A DNA stretch of 64,000 nt from Luteococcus peritonei (GTDB lineage Bacteria > Actinomycetota > Actinomycetes > Propionibacteriales > Propionibacteriaceae): the NCBI RefSeq assembly GCF_039526385.1, contig NZ_BAAAIX010000016.1, positions 145,782-209,781 on the forward strand, in the 5' to 3' direction. Shown in pieces: positions 1 to 9,500 of this stretch (position 1 is the stretch's first letter; each line of letters opens with the position of its first letter). The notes under the pieces were generated by a model. That model was not told where the DNA came from, searched no databases, and saw nothing but the letters and a program-made list of their open reading frames with translations. A program made the position numbers and the translations under genes.

Positions 1-1
1 G

Positions 2-895
2 GCGATCTCCGCGATCCACGGACGCGGCACCGGCGACATGCTCGACGCGCTGCTCGATGCGCTGCCCGAGGCGCCCCGCGAGAGCTTCCGTGAGGTGGGC
101 GGCCCGCGCCGCGTCGCCATCGTCGGCAAGCCCAATGTGGGCAAGTCCTCGCTGCTGAACAAGCTGTCCGGCCAGCAGCGCGCCGTGGTCTCCGACATGT
201 CCGGCACCACCGTCGATCCGGTCGACGAGCTGTGCGAGGTGGGCGGCCAGCTCTACCGGCTGATCGACACCGCCGGCATCCGCAAGCGGGTCAAGGAGGC
301 CAGCGGGCACGAGTACTACGCCTCGCTGCGCACCCAGGGCGCCATCGAGCGCGCCGAGGTCTGCGTCGTGGTGATCGACGCCTCCGAGCCGGTCACCGAG
401 CAGGACCTGCGCATCCTGAGCAATGTGGAGGACACCGGCCGTGCGCTGGTGATCGCCTACAACAAGTGGGACCTCACCGACGACGAGCGTCGCCGCTACC
501 TGGAGCGCGAGGTCGAGCGCGACCTGCAGGCCTTCGCCTGGGCGCCCAGCGTGAACATCTCCGCGCTCACCGGCCGCAATGTCGACAAGCTGAGCAAGGC
601 CATCGAGGCGGCGCTGGAGGGTTGGGAGACCCGGGTGTCCACCGGCAAGCTCAATGCCTTCCTGGGTCGGGTCACCGCGGCGCACCCGCACCCGCTGCGC
701 GGCGGCAAGCAGCCCCGTGTGCTCTTCGGCACCCAGGCGCAGAACTGCCCGCCCACCTTCGTGCTGTTCACCAGCGGCAACATCGACGCCGGCTACCAGC
801 GCTTCGTGGAGCGACGCCTGCGCGAGGACTTCGGCTTCGTTGGCTCGCCGGTGCACGTCGAGGTCCGGGCACGGGAGAAGCGCGGCAAGAAGTAG
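2..895 (+). CDS. der: Ribosome-assembly GTPase Der (EngA), 5'-truncated by window edge
   Basis: Der is a GTPase with two tandem G domains that helps mature the 50S ribosomal subunit. The reading frame is open from base 2, so the gene starts before the window; the first visible ATG at 38 is internal. What is visible: the end of the first G domain (ISAIHGRGTGDMLD), a complete second G domain with P-loop GKPNVGKSS, G2 threonines in SGTTVDPVD, G3 DTAG, G4 NKWD and G5-like SAL, and the C-terminal KH-like domain ending in a basic tail (EKRGKK). The motif order and C-terminal domain are diagnostic of Der rather than Era or TrmE. A strong hairpin follows the stop codon at once. Confidence 0.97.
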   Translation, partial: AISAIHGRGTGDMLDALLDALPEAPRESFREVGGPRRVAIVGKPNVGKSSLLNKLSGQQRAVVSDMSGTTVDPVDELCEVGGQLYRLIDTAGIRKRVKEASGHEYYASLRTQGAIERAEVCVVVIDASEPVTEQDLRILSNVEDTGRALVIAYNKWDLTDDERRRYLEREVERDLQAFAWAPSVNISALTGRNVDKLSKAIEAALEGWETRVSTGKLNAFLGRVTAAHPHPLRGGKQPRVLFGTQAQNCPPTFVLFTSGNIDAGYQRFVERRLREDFGFVGSPVHVEVRAREKRGKK

Positions 896-911
896 CCGTC
901 ACCGGACGAGC

Positions 912-948
912 GACAGGGCCCGCAGGCGTGATGCCTGCGGGCCCTGTC
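912..948. terminator. Bidirectional hairpin terminator between der and the symporter operon
   Basis: A perfect 16-bp stem (912-927 with 933-948) closes a 5-base loop (GTGAT). It lies between the convergent der gene and the minus-strand operon ending at 978, so it probably stops both. There is no long T-tract, as is common in high-GC terminators. Confidence 0.85.
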
Positions 949-977
949 CATTGTCGCTTCCGGACTCGACCGGGTGC

Positions 978-1211
978 TCAGTCCTGGTGCCTGGTGCGCG
1001 GCGCCAGCGGGCGCTGGCGGCAGCGCAGCAGGAAGAGCAGGCCGCCCAGCAGCAGCGCCAGGCCTGCGAACAGGTTGGCGTTGACGCCGCCGGTCTTGGC
1101 GAGCTCGGGATCGGCGAACAGGCCCATCAGCGTGATGATGGTTCCGATGATGGCCAGCATCGAGCCGATCAGGGCACGGATGTCGAGCGGCTTGGCGTGC
1201 AGTGATGACAT
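978..1211 (-). CDS. Small two-helix membrane protein, symporter-associated
   Basis: A 77-residue protein of unknown function. It has two hydrophobic segments, roughly residues 13-32 and 46-62, joined by a short polar loop, and ends in an Arg-rich tail, so it is probably a small inner-membrane protein. The ATG at 1211 is preceded by a good ribosome site (GAGGAG region in CTGAGGAGCAGACC). It starts 10 bases after the stop of the sodium symporter gene and must be co-transcribed with it. A role as accessory or regulatory subunit of the symporter is inference from position; no catalytic motif is visible. Confidence 0.75.
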   Translation of the reverse strand: MSSLHAKPLDIRALIGSMLAIIGTIITLMGLFADPELAKTGGVNANLFAGLALLLGGLLFLLRCRQRPLAPRTRHQD

Positions 1212-1221
1212 GGTCTGCTCC

Positions 1222-2949
1222 TCAGAAGATCGCGTTCAGGGCGACGACCATGGCCATCGCCAGGCCCGCCAGGGGAAGGGTGCGGTGGTACCAGGGCTGG
1301 CCCTGCTCGTCCTCGTCGGCCAGGTCCGCGCGCGGGGTCTCGGAGTAGACGAAACCGCGCAGCTGCTCACGGGGCTTGGGCGTGGTGACCAGCGAGACCA
1401 GCACGCTGACCACCAGGTCCATCACGAAACCGGCGGAGGCGGCCACGAAGGCGAGGCCCTGGCCGGGCAGGCTGTACCAGCCGAAGCCCACCTCGGCATT
1501 GCCACCCAGCCAGACCAGGATGGCCGAGGTGGTGCCGGTCAGCAGCCCGATCCAGCCGGCAGCCGGCGTCGAGCGGCGCCAGAACATGCCCAGGATGAAG
1601 GTGGCGAACAGCGGTGCGTTGAAGAAGCCGAAGAGCGTCTGCAGGTAGTCCATGATGTTGCTGAAGCTGCCGGCGATCATGGCGGTGAAGATGGCCACGA
1701 CGACCGCGACGGCGGTGGCGATGCGGCCCACGCCCACGTAGTAGTCGTCGCTGCGGCCCTTCTGCACGTAGGTGCCCCAGATGTCGATGCTCAGCACGGT
1801 GTTGAAGGCGGAGACGTTGGCGGCCATGCCGGCCATGAAGGCAGCGAGCAGGCCGGTGATGGCCAGGCCCAGCAGGCCGTTGGGCAGCAGGTCACGCATC
1901 AGCAGCAGCAGGGCGTCGTTGTAGGTGACACCGGTGCCGCTCGAGCCGCCGGCGGGGCTGCCGCCGGCCTTCAGCTGGGCGATCTCGGGCACCAGGACGC
2001 CGGCGATCATGCCCGGCAGGATGGTGACGGCGGGCACCAGCATCTTGGGGAAGGCGCCGATGATGGGCGTCTTGCGTGCTGCGGACAGCGACTCCGAGGC
2101 CATGGCACGCTGCACCTCGACGAAGTTGGTGGTCCAGTAGCCGAAGGAGAGCACGAAGCCCAGGCCGAAGATGATGCCGACGGTGCTCAGTGCCGGGCTG
2201 GTGAAGCCGGACAGGGCCTGGCCGGGCCAGGAGTGCAGTTGCTGCTCGGCGGACGGCACGTGCGCCGAGGCGGGTGCGCTGACGGCGGCGTCGGTGATCT
2301 TCTGCTTCAGTCCGCCCCAGCCGCCGACCCGGTGCAGGCCGATCATCACCAGCGGCAGCAGGGAGGCGATGATGACGAAGAACTGCAGCACCTCGTTGTA
2401 GATGGCTGCCGAGAGCCCACCCATGGTGATGTAGGCCAGCACGACGGCAGCGGCCACGATCAGGGCCACCCACAGCGGCCAGCCCAGCAGGGCGTGGACG
2501 ATGGAGCCCAGCAGGTAGAGGTTGATGCCTGCGATCAGCAGCTGGGCCAGCGCGAAGGAGATGGCGTTGACCAGGTGCGCGCCGGGGCCGAAGCGGCGCA
2601 GCATGAACTCCGGCACGGACCGCACCTTGGAGCCGTAGTAGAAGGGCATCATCACCACGCCCAGGAAGACCATGGCGGGCACGGCACCGATCCAGAAGTA
2701 GTGCACCGTCGGGATGCCGATCTGGGCGGCGGTGGCCGACATGCCCATGATCTCGACGGCTCCCAGGTTGGCCGAGACGAAGGCCAGCCCGGTGACCCAG
2801 GCCGGCAGGGAGCGTCCGGACTGGAAGTAGTCAGAGGCGTCGGCGATCTGGTGGCGCGCCAGCCACCCGACGCCCAGCACGAAGGCGAAGTAGACCACCA
2901 GGATGAGGTAGTCCACCGCCTTCGCGTCGATCAGTGTTTCCAACAGCAT
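1222..2949 (-). CDS. Sodium:solute symporter family (SSS) permease
   Basis: A 575-residue multi-pass permease of the SSS family, which couples Na+ entry to solute uptake. N-terminal helices are followed by the family region NLGAVEIMGMSA and the segment PEFMLRRF. Near residue 390 the helix AFMAGMAANVSAFNTVLSIDIW matches the part of SSS proteins that contributes to the sodium site. The overall pattern is closest to the sugar-type (SGLT-like) branch, but the substrate cannot be read from sequence. The open frame runs upstream through the tRNA gene to 3159; I place the start at the ATG at 2949 because a GGAAAGG ribosome site precedes it and hydrophobic sequence begins there. It forms an operon with the 77-residue membrane protein. 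Confidence 0.9.
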   Translation of the reverse strand: MLLETLIDAKAVDYLILVVYFAFVLGVGWLARHQIADASDYFQSGRSLPAWVTGLAFVSANLGAVEIMGMSATAAQIGIPTVHYFWIGAVPAMVFLGVVMMPFYYGSKVRSVPEFMLRRFGPGAHLVNAISFALAQLLIAGINLYLLGSIVHALLGWPLWVALIVAAAVVLAYITMGGLSAAIYNEVLQFFVIIASLLPLVMIGLHRVGGWGGLKQKITDAAVSAPASAHVPSAEQQLHSWPGQALSGFTSPALSTVGIIFGLGFVLSFGYWTTNFVEVQRAMASESLSAARKTPIIGAFPKMLVPAVTILPGMIAGVLVPEIAQLKAGGSPAGGSSGTGVTYNDALLLLMRDLLPNGLLGLAITGLLAAFMAGMAANVSAFNTVLSIDIWGTYVQKGRSDDYYVGVGRIATAVAVVVAIFTAMIAGSFSNIMDYLQTLFGFFNAPLFATFILGMFWRRSTPAAGWIGLLTGTTSAILVWLGGNAEVGFGWYSLPGQGLAFVAASAGFVMDLVVSVLVSLVTTPKPREQLRGFVYSETPRADLADEDEQGQPWYHRTLPLAGLAMAMVVALNAIF

Positions 2950-3001
2950 CCGCAAGGCCTTTCCACGATGAACGGCCCCGCCGGTCAGCGGGGACCGTGC
3001 A

Positions 3002-3021
3002 ATGGTAGGACCACTCGGTCC
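3002..3021 (-). promoter_or_regulatory. Possible promoter and operator for symporter operon
   Basis: On the minus strand a TACCAT -10-like hexamer (3007-3002) is directly preceded by the perfect palindrome GGACC-N4-GGTCC (3008-3021). It sits about 55 bases before the symporter start. A repressor site overlapping the promoter is plausible; the regulator is unknown. Confidence 0.4.
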
Positions 3022-3043
3022 AGAAAGATGATCTGGGGTTCGA

Positions 3044-3073
3044 TTGGCGCCGACGGTGCTGGTCGGGTAGTGT
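3044..3073 (+). promoter_or_regulatory. Probable promoter of tRNA-Pro
   Basis: TTGGCG (3044-3049) and TAGTGT (3068-3073) are separated by 18 bases and lie 27 bases upstream of the tRNA 5' end, a sigma70-like arrangement at the expected distance. Confidence 0.5.
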
Positions 3074-3100
3074 TTCTCCTCGGGTCGGCAACGACCTGGA

Positions 3101-3174
<74 letters not shown>

Positions 3175-3181
3175 CACGCCG

Positions 3182-3224
3182 AGGGCCTTGTCAGAGCGGG
3201 AATCGCTCCGGCAAGGCCCTTCTT
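3182..3224 (+). terminator. Terminator after tRNA-Pro
   Basis: AGGGCCTTG (3182-3190) pairs with CAAGGCCCT (3212-3220), followed by TCTTC. An inner GAGCG/CGCTC pairing lengthens the stem. Confidence 0.8.
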
Positions 3225-3646
3225 CGTGCAACAACCGTGCAAGATGACGCTCCGCGTGCAACAGGATCGGACGACCGGTCGGGGAAGGTGGAACGTCGCG
3301 GTGGCCAGGACCCCGCCGGTTCCAACGCTCGATGCGGGGAGCGCGGGCCTTGGTCGCGGGGAGCGCGCCTCTACGGTCGCCCGGGGAGCCTGGCTGTTGC
3401 AGACAGGTGGGCCACTGCGTCGACCTTCGAGCACCGCTCGGCTGTGTGCCCTGGCGCGATTCCTTCCAGGCTTGGACTTAAGGGTGGTGGGGTGGCTGCA
3501 CGCTGGCTCGCGGTCCGTCGGGCATCTTGAGTACGCGTGGCCGCTAATCCCCAACACCTGGGAGCCCACTTGAGCGATGGGTCGCCCTGCTGAAATCCGC
3601 TCTCTGTTACACGCTTTGAGCACGTAGCTTCCAGGGCCCGCCGACC
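3225..3646. other. Non-coding gap at left island boundary
   Basis: I see no convincing gene here: the open frames run across the tRNA or lack codon bias and ribosome sites. Just after the tRNA terminator the word CGTGCAACA occurs at 3225-3233 and 3255-3263, with the variant CGTGCAAGA at 3236-3244. The stretch is less biased in base use than its neighbours and may be scar DNA from an integrated element. Confidence 0.5.
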
Positions 3647-4843
3647 TCAGAACAGCTGGGCGAGCACCTCGGGCCACGCGAGCTTGACGCCGTGGCGAGC
3701 ACAGAGCGTCTGCCAGTGGTCGCCTGCGGGCTCAGCCTCGATGAACAGGATCGGCTGGATTTGGGTGTGTCCCCGTTGGCGCAGGGTGTGGTCGTAGTCC
3801 AGGACCTGGCCGAGGCCGCGGCGGAGCTGGGCGGTCTGGTTGGCCGGCGTGGTGCTCTTGACCTCCACGACGTTGATGGTGCCGTCGGTCGCCTTCCATG
3901 CGACGTCGAAGGGGGGATCCTGGACCTCCGGCTCCAGGGCTTCGAGGTCACGCTCGGTGATGGCGTCGGCGAGCAGGTTCTCGAGGCTGCGGTGGCTTCG
4001 GAGTCCACGCTCGACGGCGTCGCGGTCGGGGGCTGCTGGGTCGGCGGCTGCGGGGGACACCTCATCGTTCCGTCGATCGAACGTCCGACCGATGTCACCG
4101 GCGCTGTTGGCCGCTTGCCGGTCGCTGAGGACAGGCGCAAGGCGGAACACGATGACTCGGCGCAGGGGACCGCCGCCGCTCTCGGGAGCCTGGCGGTAGA
4201 TCCATGGCTGTTCGTCGGCGAGCTCGAATTCGCCTGCGTAGGTGACGGTGCCGCGAGCCCCGTTGAAGAGGCGCAGGGCCTTGCCGTCCTCGACGTGCTG
4301 CAGGATGCTGCGGTTGCCTCTGACGAACTGCTGGTCGCCCTTCTGGCCGTCGCCGGTGTAGTAGAAGTACTCGCCTTCCCATTGGTCGAAGTAGCCGTGC
4401 TGGTGGCCCGAGGATGCGGCGCTGAAGAGGAAGACATTGGGCGTCGTTGAGCTGGCGGTGATCCCGTTCTGCCCGCTGCCACCGAATCGTTCGTGGAGCT
4501 CTACTCGGCGGATGCTCTCGCCGACTTGAAGGTCCCAGGTTGCGTCCTGCGTGGGCCGTCGGTCGGGGTCCCTGGTGACGCGGAAGCCCAAGCTCGTGAG
4601 CAGGGGGACCACGGTGGCTGCTCCGCCAGAGAATTCGGAGTAGGTCACCGGTGCCCCGCCGGGCATGAACCCGGCCGCTGCGCCGACGATCGCCTTGGAG
4701 TCGTACCGGTTCCCGTTCTCGGTGATGTAGTACTCGCGAGCATGACGGAAGCCGTACTTGGCTAGGAACGCCTCGCGCCCGAGCTGGTCGAACTCGGCTA
4801 TGGCTGCTTGCACGGCCTGCTGGTTGATTTCGGGTAGCGCCAT
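3647..4843 (-). CDS. Type IV (modified-DNA) restriction nuclease, ScoMcrA-like with PD-(D/E)xK domain
   Basis: A 398-residue protein. Residues 1-90 match the N-terminal head domain of ScoMcrA-type enzymes (FLAKYGF, YDSKAI, EFSGGA, LGF). Residues 100-215 match the ScoMcrA SRA-like module that reads methylated or phosphorothioated DNA (GESIRR, RFGGSGQNGI, YTGDGQKGDQ, GNRSI). The C-terminus carries a PD-(D/E)xK-type nuclease site: D313, then E327-V-K329 in a strand, and Q346xxxY350 as in RecB-like nucleases. ScoMcrA itself has an HNH domain, so this is a domain swap. The likely job is cleavage of incoming modified DNA. It lies about 1.7 kb from the BREX operon on the opposite strand. Domain assignment is by eye; the cleavage target is inference. 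Confidence 0.75.
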   Translation of the reverse strand: MALPEINQQAVQAAIAEFDQLGREAFLAKYGFRHAREYYITENGNRYDSKAIVGAAAGFMPGGAPVTYSEFSGGAATVVPLLTSLGFRVTRDPDRRPTQDATWDLQVGESIRRVELHERFGGSGQNGITASSTTPNVFLFSAASSGHQHGYFDQWEGEYFYYTGDGQKGDQQFVRGNRSILQHVEDGKALRLFNGARGTVTYAGEFELADEQPWIYRQAPESGGGPLRRVIVFRLAPVLSDRQAANSAGDIGRTFDRRNDEVSPAAADPAAPDRDAVERGLRSHRSLENLLADAITERDLEALEPEVQDPPFDVAWKATDGTINVVEVKSTTPANQTAQLRRGLGQVLDYDHTLRQRGHTQIQPILFIEAEPAGDHWQTLCARHGVKLAWPEVLAQLF

Positions 4844-4928
4844 GACGACAGTCTGACCTACCGGGGCGTCCTGGGGCTGGTGCGTGGCGGCATGTCCCGG
4901 TTGAGCGACGGCACCAGTGGATCGGGCG

Positions 4929-5480
4929 CTACCCGCCTAGGAGCCGGTATGCAGTGCTGCGCCCGACGCCGACCTGCTTGGCCGCCGCTGTGATGGTGGA
5001 TCCGTCGGCAACCAGCCTGCGCAGCTCCTCGACCTTGGTGCCCGGTACCCCTGGGCGCCCGCCCACGCGTCCCTCGGCCCTAGCCGCGGCTAGGCCGGCC
5101 ATGGTGCGCTCCCTGGTCTGGGCGACCTCCATCTCGCCGACGGCAGCCAGGACGGTCAGGACCAGGCGCCCGGCGGGGGTGCTGGTGTCCAACTGCTCGG
5201 ACAGGCTGGAAACCTTGACGCCGCGCCTATCGAGGTCCTGCATCAAGGTGAGGAGGTCGATTGTGGAGCGACCTAGCCGGCTGAGGCTGTAGACGACCAC
5301 CTCGTCGCCGTCGCGGACCCAGCCGCGCATCTCGTCGAGGGCGGGCCGACTGGCCTTCCGTCCTGAGATGCCGGCGTCGACGAATTCGCGGTCGAAGGTT
5401 CCGGTGGCTGCTAGGGCGTGACGCTGCATGGCGACGTCCTGGTGGTCGGTGCTGGTGCGGATGTACGCGACGCGTGCCAT
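4929..5480 (-). CDS. Small serine recombinase (resolvase/invertase family)
   Basis: A 183-residue site-specific recombinase of normal resolvase length. The catalytic domain has the YIRTSTDHQ start with nucleophile Ser10, the SRLGRS motif with active-site arginines, and the long E helix (AAVGEMEVAQTRERT). The last 45 residues form an HTH DNA-binding domain (TITAAAKQVGVGRSTAYRLL). Too short to be a large serine integrase, so it is more likely a resolvase or invertase of a plasmid or transposon. The ATG at 5480 is clear. It marks the island as mobile or rearranged; its cross-over site could be the inverted repeat just upstream of it. Confidence 0.93.
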   Translation of the reverse strand: MARVAYIRTSTDHQDVAMQRHALAATGTFDREFVDAGISGRKASRPALDEMRGWVRDGDEVVVYSLSRLGRSTIDLLTLMQDLDRRGVKVSSLSEQLDTSTPAGRLVLTVLAAVGEMEVAQTRERTMAGLAAARAEGRVGGRPGVPGTKVEELRRLVADGSTITAAAKQVGVGRSTAYRLLGG

Positions 5481-5507
5481 GAAGTGTCTCCATAACGGTG
5501 TCCCAGT

Positions 5508-5524
5508 TCCCGACAGTTTCGGGA
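5508..5524. promoter_or_regulatory. Inverted repeat upstream of serine recombinase
   Basis: TCCCGA-N5-TCGGGA lies 28 bases upstream of the recombinase start. Resolvases often bind and repress their own promoter at such sites, so this may be an operator or part of a res site. Confidence 0.35.
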
Positions 5525-5621
5525 CTGTTTAGAGACAGTGTCGCAGGCGGCCGTCCCGATGTGCTAGATATCGGTCGTTTCTGGGATGGACTTCCAGGGA
5601 TCCTCAGCATGAGGAGCGCCT

Positions 5622-6374
5622 TTGCATGAGCTTGACCGCCGCGGAGCTGGCTGCCAGCCTGGGCCGGTGCGCAGAGCTTGGGTCCCTCTTTTCGGGCTGA
5701 CGACGGGCCTCCTCGGCTTCGCGGTCGGTCGAGCGGTGCGACGAGTTGGCGCTCGTCGGTTCGGCGCACTCACGGGCGAGGTTGTCCGAAGCTCCGCATT
5801 TTGGGGATCGGTGACGGCTGCCTTCATCGCTGTCGGGGGCATCTACGTCACGTCTCGGTTGACCGCGCGCCGAGAAGAGCAGGCCTTCATTCGTTCGGAG
5901 GCCACCCGGTTGGAGTCCTTGCGCCGATCAGCGTACGCAGAGTTGATCTCTCAGGGGCAGCACTGGGTTCGCGTTGGTCGGGGACGTCAGCGCGAGATCA
6001 AGCGTCTCGATCGCATCCTCTTCGGTGTTGGTGTCGACTGGCAGCGGGTGTTCGAGGGTGGGACGACCGAGGAGCGGAAGACTGAAGCTCGCCGCCTGCG
6101 CCCCCAGCTGGTGGCTGAGCAGCATGAAGACGAGGCTCGGCTCTATGCAGCGGTCGCTGGCGTGCAGCTGGTCACCGACTCGGAACAGGTAAGCAACCTC
6201 GCGCTCAACGTGCTTGGCGACGATCCAGAGAGGGCGCTCACCGCCTTCTTGAATGCTGCCCGTGACGAATTGGGCCGTTCCGAACTCCCCCTTGTTGATT
6301 TGATCCACGATGACTCGGTAAGGGCTGAAGACGAGACCCAAGGCGAGGACCACGAGTTGGGATCCGGAACCTGA
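5622..6374 (+). CDS. Membrane-anchored protein of unknown function beside BREX
   Basis: About 250 residues. I do not recognise a family. A hydrophobic stretch near residues 22-36, a clear transmembrane helix near residues 60-77 (SSAFWGSVTAAFIAVGGIYV) and then a charged, helix-rich domain (TARREEQAFIRSEATRLESL) suggest a membrane-tethered cytoplasmic domain. The start is doubtful. The frame opens with TTG at 5622, five bases after GAGGAG. An ATG at 5626 has ideal spacing to the same site but lies in another frame and stops at 5700, and that other frame looks more gene-like between 5626 and 5697. A frameshift near 5690 or a short leader peptide is possible. It reads toward pglW, 141 bases away, and could be a BREX accessory. 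Confidence 0.6.
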   Translation: MHELDRRGAGCQPGPVRRAWVPLFGLTTGLLGFAVGRAVRRVGARRFGALTGEVVRSSAFWGSVTAAFIAVGGIYVTSRLTARREEQAFIRSEATRLESLRRSAYAELISQGQHWVRVGRGRQREIKRLDRILFGVGVDWQRVFEGGTTEERKTEARRLRPQLVAEQHEDEARLYAAVAGVQLVTDSEQVSNLALNVLGDDPERALTAFLNAARDELGRSELPLVDLIHDDSVRAEDETQGEDHELGSGT

Positions 6375-6515
6375 AGTGGCGCGATCGCAAGTTGACCGAC
6401 AGCTCGAGGATGGGCGAACGGCCTCGAATGGCCCAGGCGTCAACGAGGGAACACACGAGTAAACGATCTACCTGGCTACAGTGTTCGACATACAGGGTAG
6501 GCGAATGGGAGCAAC

Positions 6516-9500
6516 GTGCTGTCGGATGGTCGATGGGTGGAGGTCACCCCGTCGAACCATGCGCACGAGCAGGAGGGCCTCCAGATCCTGCGGCAGCTGC
6601 TGCCCGACGAGCCGCCCTTCCGGGCCTGGACGAACTTCGAGTTCAAGGACGGCCACGGGCACTGGCACGAGGTGGATGCGTTGGTGCTGGGGCGGCGCAG
6701 GCTGCACCTGGTGGAGCTGAAGTACTACTCGGGGCTGCTTCAGGGCACTGACACCGACTGGTTCCGCAGCGGCCATCCGGCGGAGAAGTCACCGCTGCTG
6801 CTGGCCCGCCGCAAGGCGCAGCGGTTCGCGTCGAAGATGAAGGAGCAGCTCGTCGCGTTGGAGCGTGAGTTGGGGGTCCAGCCCGGCACCTATGCCCGGC
6901 TCATGCCGTGGGTGCAGGAGTCGGTCTTCATCCACCACCCGATGATCCGCAGTGCCCTGGTGGGCAGTGCCGGCATCGGCATCTTCGGGCTGGACGATCA
7001 CGAGTACCAGACGCACCTGGCTTCGATCTCGGATCGGCTGCTGGAGGAGTCGCAGGGCAAGCCGCAGCTGCCGGACGACATCGTCGGCCACCTGCTCGCC
7101 CGCATGGGCCTGGTGGAGCGCCGCGAACTCACCGTCGGCAGCTGGAACCTCTTCGAGCGGCTGGAGCCCACCGAGACCCACCAGGACTGGCTGGCCAATC
7201 ACATTGCCGTCACCGAGGAGCGCGCGCGGATCCGCTTCCCGATCCTGCACGACAACGACTCCGCCCAGCACATCGCCGACATCAACAAGGTCGTCGACCA
7301 CGAGTACAAGGTGATGCAGGGCCTGTCCCACGACGGCCTGCTGCGGCCCAAGGAACTGGTCGTGCACGAGGAGCTGGGCCACGGCCTGGTCTTCCCCTTC
7401 GACGACAAGGCCGAACGACTGGACCTGTGGCTGGCCCGCCGCGGCCAGACCATCTCGCTGGACACCCGCTTGAGCGTGATCCGGCAGGTCGCCGAGGCGC
7501 TGCAGTACGCCCACCGCAACAAGGTGGTGCACCGCGGGCTGAGCCCCTACGCGCTGTGGGTGCGCGAGCGCCCCGACGGTGGCGTGAAGGTGCTGGTGGG
7601 GGAGTGGCGCAGCGTCGGCTCGGCCGGCGACCTCGCCACCGCCACCCGTGGTGTCACCGTGCTCCACGCCCAGGGCATCGACGAGGAGGAGGACCAGGAG
7701 GCCGTCTTCCAGGCCCCCGAGGGCGTCTGGTCGACCACGGCCAACCGGATCCGGCTGGACATGTTCGGGCTGGGCGCCACCGCCTACTTCGTGCTCACCG
7801 GCCACCTGCCGGCCAATGACCGCAATGCCCTGCTGGCGCGGCTGCGAGACCAGTCCGGCCTCGACATCAGCGTCGACCTGCCCGCCGCCTCCACCGAGCT
7901 GCGCAACCTGGTGCTGGCCGCCACCCAGGGTGTCCCGTCGCAGCGCACCAGCGACGTCGGCGACATCCTGGAGCTGCTGGCCGCCGCCCAGCGCGTCACG
8001 CTCAATCCCGACACGAACCACGCCACCGATCCGCTGGAGGCGCGCCCGGGGGAGTCACTTGACCAGCGCTTCACCCTGGTCCGTCGGCTGGGCGCCGGCT
8101 CCACGGCGGTCGGGCTGTTGGTGCAGGACAACCTGGCACGCACCAAGGAAGACAGGGTGCTCAAGACGGCCCTCAACGACGACGCGGCGCGTCGCCTGCA
8201 GGCCGAGGCCGACATCCTGCGCGGCATCCGTTCCTCGCACATCGTGCGGCTGGAGGAAGGGCCGCTGCGCGTCGGCGGCCGCGACGCCCTGCTGCTCAGC
8301 GACGCCGGCTCCCAGACCCTGGCCGAGGAGCTGGCGCTGCGTCCTCGCCTGTCACTGGACATGCTGGACCGCTGGGGCGACGACCTGCTGGCCGCGGTGG
8401 AGGACCTGGAGAAGCTGGGCCTGCACCACCGCGACATCAAGCCCGCCAACCTGGGCATCCAGTCCAAGCGGGCCCGCCACCTGGTGCTCTTCGACTTCTC
8501 GCTGTCCTCGGTGTCACCGCGCGCCATCGCGGCCGGCACCGCCCCCTACCTGGACCCCTTCCTGGGCGATGACCGCCCGGTCTACGACGCCGCGGCCGAC
8601 CTGTATGCCGCCTCGGTGGTGCTCTTCGAGATGGCCACCGGCACCACCCCGGTCTACGGCGACGATCCCTCGGCCCACCCCCGCGCGGTGGCGGCCGACA
8701 TCACGCTCTCCACCGGCATGTTCGACCCTGCCGTGGCGCAACACCTGCTGGGCTACTTCGCCCGCGCCCTGTCGCGTGACGCCGCCCAGCGCTTCGCCAG
8801 CGCCTCGGTGATGCGCGCCCAGTGGCACCAGGCCTTCACCCAGACGGTCACCGTCGCTCCCGACGATGACGACGAACTGGCGGCCCGCGCCGAGCTGACC
8901 ACGCCGCTCAACCAGGCTGGGTTCGGCCCGCGCATGCTGTCGGCCGTCGAGCAGTTCGGCGTGGACACGGTCGGCGACCTGCTGGCGGTGGACCCGGTGG
9001 CACTGATGCGGATCGGCACCTCGGACAACACCCGCAAGCAGGTCCGCGCGCGCGTCAAGCAGTGGATCGCCCGGTTCGGAGACCCCAAGACGCTCGACCT
9101 GCAGGCCGAGGCGACGCTGCCGCCGCTGGACGAGATGTACGAGGCGTTGCTGCGGGTGGCGGTCGCCAAGCCGTCCCAGCTGCGCAGCCACGTCGTGCAC
9201 TGCCTGCTGGGCGACAACTCGCAGGTGGACCCCTTCGCCACCCAGGCCGAGATCACCGCGTCCGCTCCCAAGCCACCGACACTGGCCCGCACCACCCAGC
9301 TGATCGCCGACCTGCAGGAGCGCTGGGCCAAGAAGCCGGAGTCGCTGGAGGTGCTGCGCCAGCTGGACCAGCTGATGCGCAGCCAGGTCGAGGCGCTGGG
9401 CGGTGTCGCGACCGTCGACGAGCTGACCCGCGCCGTCCTCGCGGCAGTCCCGGGTGGCCTGAAGGACAATGAGGACGAGTTCGTCCGGGCCCGCGGCCTG

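Noticed and set aside
4929..5480. Serine recombinase as the integrase of the whole island
   Set aside because: At 183 residues it is a resolvase/invertase; large serine integrases are much longer, and tRNA sites are used mainly by tyrosine integrases.
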